A stretch of 64,000 nucleotides of DNA from Phaeobacter sp. CECT 5382 (lineage in GTDB: Bacteria > Pseudomonadota > Alphaproteobacteria > Rhodobacterales > Rhodobacteraceae): assembly GCF_001457775.1 (NCBI RefSeq), contig NZ_CYSG01000004.1, positions 124,001 to 188,000 on the forward strand, read 5' to 3'. Below, piece after piece: positions 62,585 through 64,000 of this stretch. The position numbers and the translations under genes are program-made. Each line of letters starts with the position of its first letter. The stretch's first letter is position 1. Under the pieces are notes generated by a model, which had not been told where the DNA came from, did no database searches, and saw only the letters and a program-made list of their open reading frames with translations.

Positions 62585-63100
62585 CTATTTGCGGCGGGTA
62601 TCGCGCGCGTTTGTGGCTCCATTGACGCGGATCAAACGGATACCTGCCATATCCTGTTCAGACAGGGTCACGGCGGCATGGACCGTCCGGCTGTGGATGC
62701 TGCCAGTAGCGGTCTGCGCTTCTGGGTAAAGCACGTTGAAACTGTATTCCAATGTGCCTGCGGGGCTGTCGTCCAGGCGGCGCAATTGCAACTCATGAGC
62801 GCCCTGACGTTCTGCCACTCCGGTGGCATAAATAATCGCACCAGTCGGGGTCGGCTCGACCCGCAGGGCGCTGATCTCTGCAACAAGAACACTCAGATCT
62901 TCTGCTTCTTTGCGTGCAAAGATGCTCTTGCCCTGGCGTTCGGGGATCAGCGGATTGGTCTCTTCGGCGACCTCGGTCGCAACTGGCACGGATTTGGATT
63001 TGCCAAACCAGTTGCCCGGGTTCACCCGTGAATCACGCCAGCCGCCGCAGCCTGCCAGCACAAGTGTGCCCGCCAAGAAGAGTGCCAAGGAAATGCGCAT
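62585..63100 (-). CDS. Putative lipoprotein of unknown function
   Basis: About 171 residues. A lipoprotein signal peptide with lipobox LVLAGCGGW is at the start (Cys near residue 17). The mature part has a helical segment (ARKEAEDLSVLVAEISALRV) and a beta-rich domain (GAIIYATGVAERQGAHELQL). The ATG at 63100 gives a canonical lipoprotein signal; the open frame runs on to 63178 without support. Probably anchored to the outer or inner membrane. Similar proteins occur in related genera, from memory. Confidence 0.85.
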   Translation of the reverse strand: MRISLALFLAGTLVLAGCGGWRDSRVNPGNWFGKSKSVPVATEVAEETNPLIPERQGKSIFARKEAEDLSVLVAEISALRVEPTPTGAIIYATGVAERQGAHELQLRRLDDSPAGTLEYSFNVLYPEAQTATGSIHSRTVHAAVTLSEQDMAGIRLIRVNGATNARDTRRK

Positions 63101-63239
63101 GTCGTCCCGCCCGTCTTTGAAGTCTGGTTGATTGTGGTTACCCGATTGTGCGGCGCTTGAAAAGCTGTTGAAAAACATAGGCAGGCGGCATAGGTGCTGG
63201 TCTGCTGATTTCCGTCACAAACGAGGGGGACGCCCGGTC

Positions 63240-63650
63240 ATGGCCAGCGCCGCATTTGAAGAAATTGTCGAAGACTTCGAATTCCTGGAGGACTGGGAGG
63301 ATCGCTATCGCCATGTGATCGAACAGGGCAAAGCAATGGAGCCCCTTGCGGACGCGCTCAAAGTGCCTGCCACCAAGGTCGATGGTTGCGCCAGTCAGGT
63401 CTGGCTGCACCCGGTGATCCAGGACGGGACGTTCCATTTTGATGGTGAAAGTGATGCGCTGATCGTGCGCGGGCTCATCTCGGTACTGCGCAGTCTTTAC
63501 AACGGTCTCACCCTGCCTGAGGTTCTGGCGGTAGACGCCCGGGCCGAGCTGGAGCGTCTGGGGCTCAATGAACATCTGTCGGCGCAGCGCTCTAACGGGC
63601 TGCGGGCGATGATCGAACGCATCCGCGAGACAGCCGCAGCACAGCTTTGA
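63240..63650 (+). CDS. sufE: SufE family Fe-S cluster assembly protein
   Basis: About 136 residues. The sulfur-accepting Cys is in KVDGCASQVWLHP; EDWEDRYRHVIEQGKAM and LRSLYNGLTLPEVLAVDAR are typical family blocks. SufE takes persulfide sulfur from the cysteine desulfurase SufS. The ATG at 63240 after GAGGGGG was chosen over the longer frame. No other suf gene is adjacent. Confidence 0.92.
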   Translation: MASAAFEEIVEDFEFLEDWEDRYRHVIEQGKAMEPLADALKVPATKVDGCASQVWLHPVIQDGTFHFDGESDALIVRGLISVLRSLYNGLTLPEVLAVDARAELERLGLNEHLSAQRSNGLRAMIERIRETAAAQL

Positions 63651-63655
63651 GAGGC

Positions 63656-64000
63656 TTAGCTGCTGCAGGCCGCACCTGATTGGTGCTGGTTGATCCTGTC
63701 TGGATCTTTCAGATAGGCCACATAGTCCCGTAGCAGGGGCACACGGCGGGGGCGAAAGCTCTCGCCGGTTTTTTTATAGGCCTGGATGCGGGTGACGTGG
63801 AACATGCGAAAATCCTCGCGTTTGCAACACCAGCCCAGCAGCATGACGGCGCGTTCATGATAGGAGAGAGCCAGCGGATATAGGCGTCTGCGCGTTTGGT
63901 TCTCCCGCAGGTCTGTATAGTGGATTTCCAAAGCTTCCTCGGCCCACATCGCCTCGCGGAGGAGCGTCATGTCAATGGTCGGCATTTGTGGTGCCGCAAA
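63656..64000 (-). CDS. WYL-domain/YafY-type transcriptional regulator (3' part only)
   Basis: The frame is open to the window edge, so only the C-terminal about 114 residues are visible. They form the WYL domain: ALEIHYTDLRENQTRRRLYP, YHERAVMLLGWCCKREDFRM, FHVTRIQAYKKTGESFRPRR. Such proteins carry an N-terminal winged HTH, expected beyond position 64000. Convergent with sufE, 5 bases apart. Confidence 0.85.
   Translation of the reverse strand, partial: FAAPQMPTIDMTLLREAMWAEEALEIHYTDLRENQTRRRLYPLALSYHERAVMLLGWCCKREDFRMFHVTRIQAYKKTGESFRPRRVPLLRDYVAYLKDPDRINQHQSGAACSS

Overview
The window looks like chromosomal DNA of a marine Rhodobacterales bacterium of the Roseobacter group (Alphaproteobacteria). 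The grounds are high G+C, a complete short-chain polyhydroxyalkanoate (PHA) set with PhaR-type operators, a PutA without the ribbon-helix-helix domain paired with an AsnC-type regulator, an AcnB of about 930 residues, a LuxI synthase and many family members typical of that order. This is inferred from gene content; no 16S sequence is present.

Layout. 0.1-6.4 kb: PHA granule cluster (phaZ with a DUF6151 gene on the minus strand, phaC, phaP and phaR on the plus strand, with an antisense SDR gene inside), carrying three CTGC-N3-GCAG palindromes at phaC and phaP. 6.6-7.9 kb: DegT/DnrJ-type aminotransferase. 8.1-13.0 kb: gamma-glutamyl-polyamine-type catabolism (FAD oxidase, two glutamine-synthetase-like ligases, one class I amidotransferase). 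13.1-16.5 kb: a four-gene polar amino-acid ABC importer. 16.7-18.3 kb: an unusual TerB-TerB-PhnD-like operon, with the PhnD-like protein lacking a signal peptide. 18.4-22.1 kb: DUF1330 and valS. 22.3-27.4 kb: Lrp regulator diverging from an ornithine-decarboxylase-type enzyme, a lone molybdopterin hydroxylase large subunit and DUF2235. 27.5-30.4 kb: thioesterase, metF/metR and a 58-aa conserved-looking gene. 30.6-35.3 kb: a TetR-controlled, tightly coupled cassette of flavin monooxygenase, bile-acid/sodium-type symporter and two SDR enzymes. 35.4-38.7 kb: NADP oxidoreductase, suhB, a GFA-fold gene and a rhomboid protease. 38.8-43.7 kb: putA/putR and a TPR gene whose signal peptide has been thrown out of frame by a 25-bp tandem duplication.

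43.9-50.0 kb is an accessory island next to tRNA-Leu(UAA). It holds a phage-like gene string (excisionase-like gene, C5-methyltransferase with Trp at the catalytic Cys position, small unknown genes), a frameshifted serine-recombinase C-terminus, a truncated VirD4/TraG N-terminus, two HTH regulators and an unknown gene. A shared operator-like motif, TCCA-N6-TGGA, lies in front of three of these genes. No intact integrase is present. acnB follows.

53.4-57.4 kb is a signalling locus: a membrane hybrid histidine kinase, a 26-codon micro-ORF with a strong Shine-Dalgarno sequence, then luxI with no luxR nearby. Behind it lie an AAA ATPase remnant and an outer-membrane barrel remnant joined in frame, then a CAU-anticodon tRNA. 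57.4-64 kb is mostly core: a LysR/metallo-beta-lactamase pair, purM-purN, rnd, a lipoprotein, SufE and the 3' part of a WYL-domain regulator cut by the window edge.

The items most worth follow-up are the TetR/FMO/BASS/SDR cassette, the cytoplasmic TerB-PhnD operon, the kinase/micro-ORF/luxI locus, the 25-bp duplication in the TPR gene, and the island operator regulon. No CRISPR array, complete insertion sequence or recognisable defence system was found.
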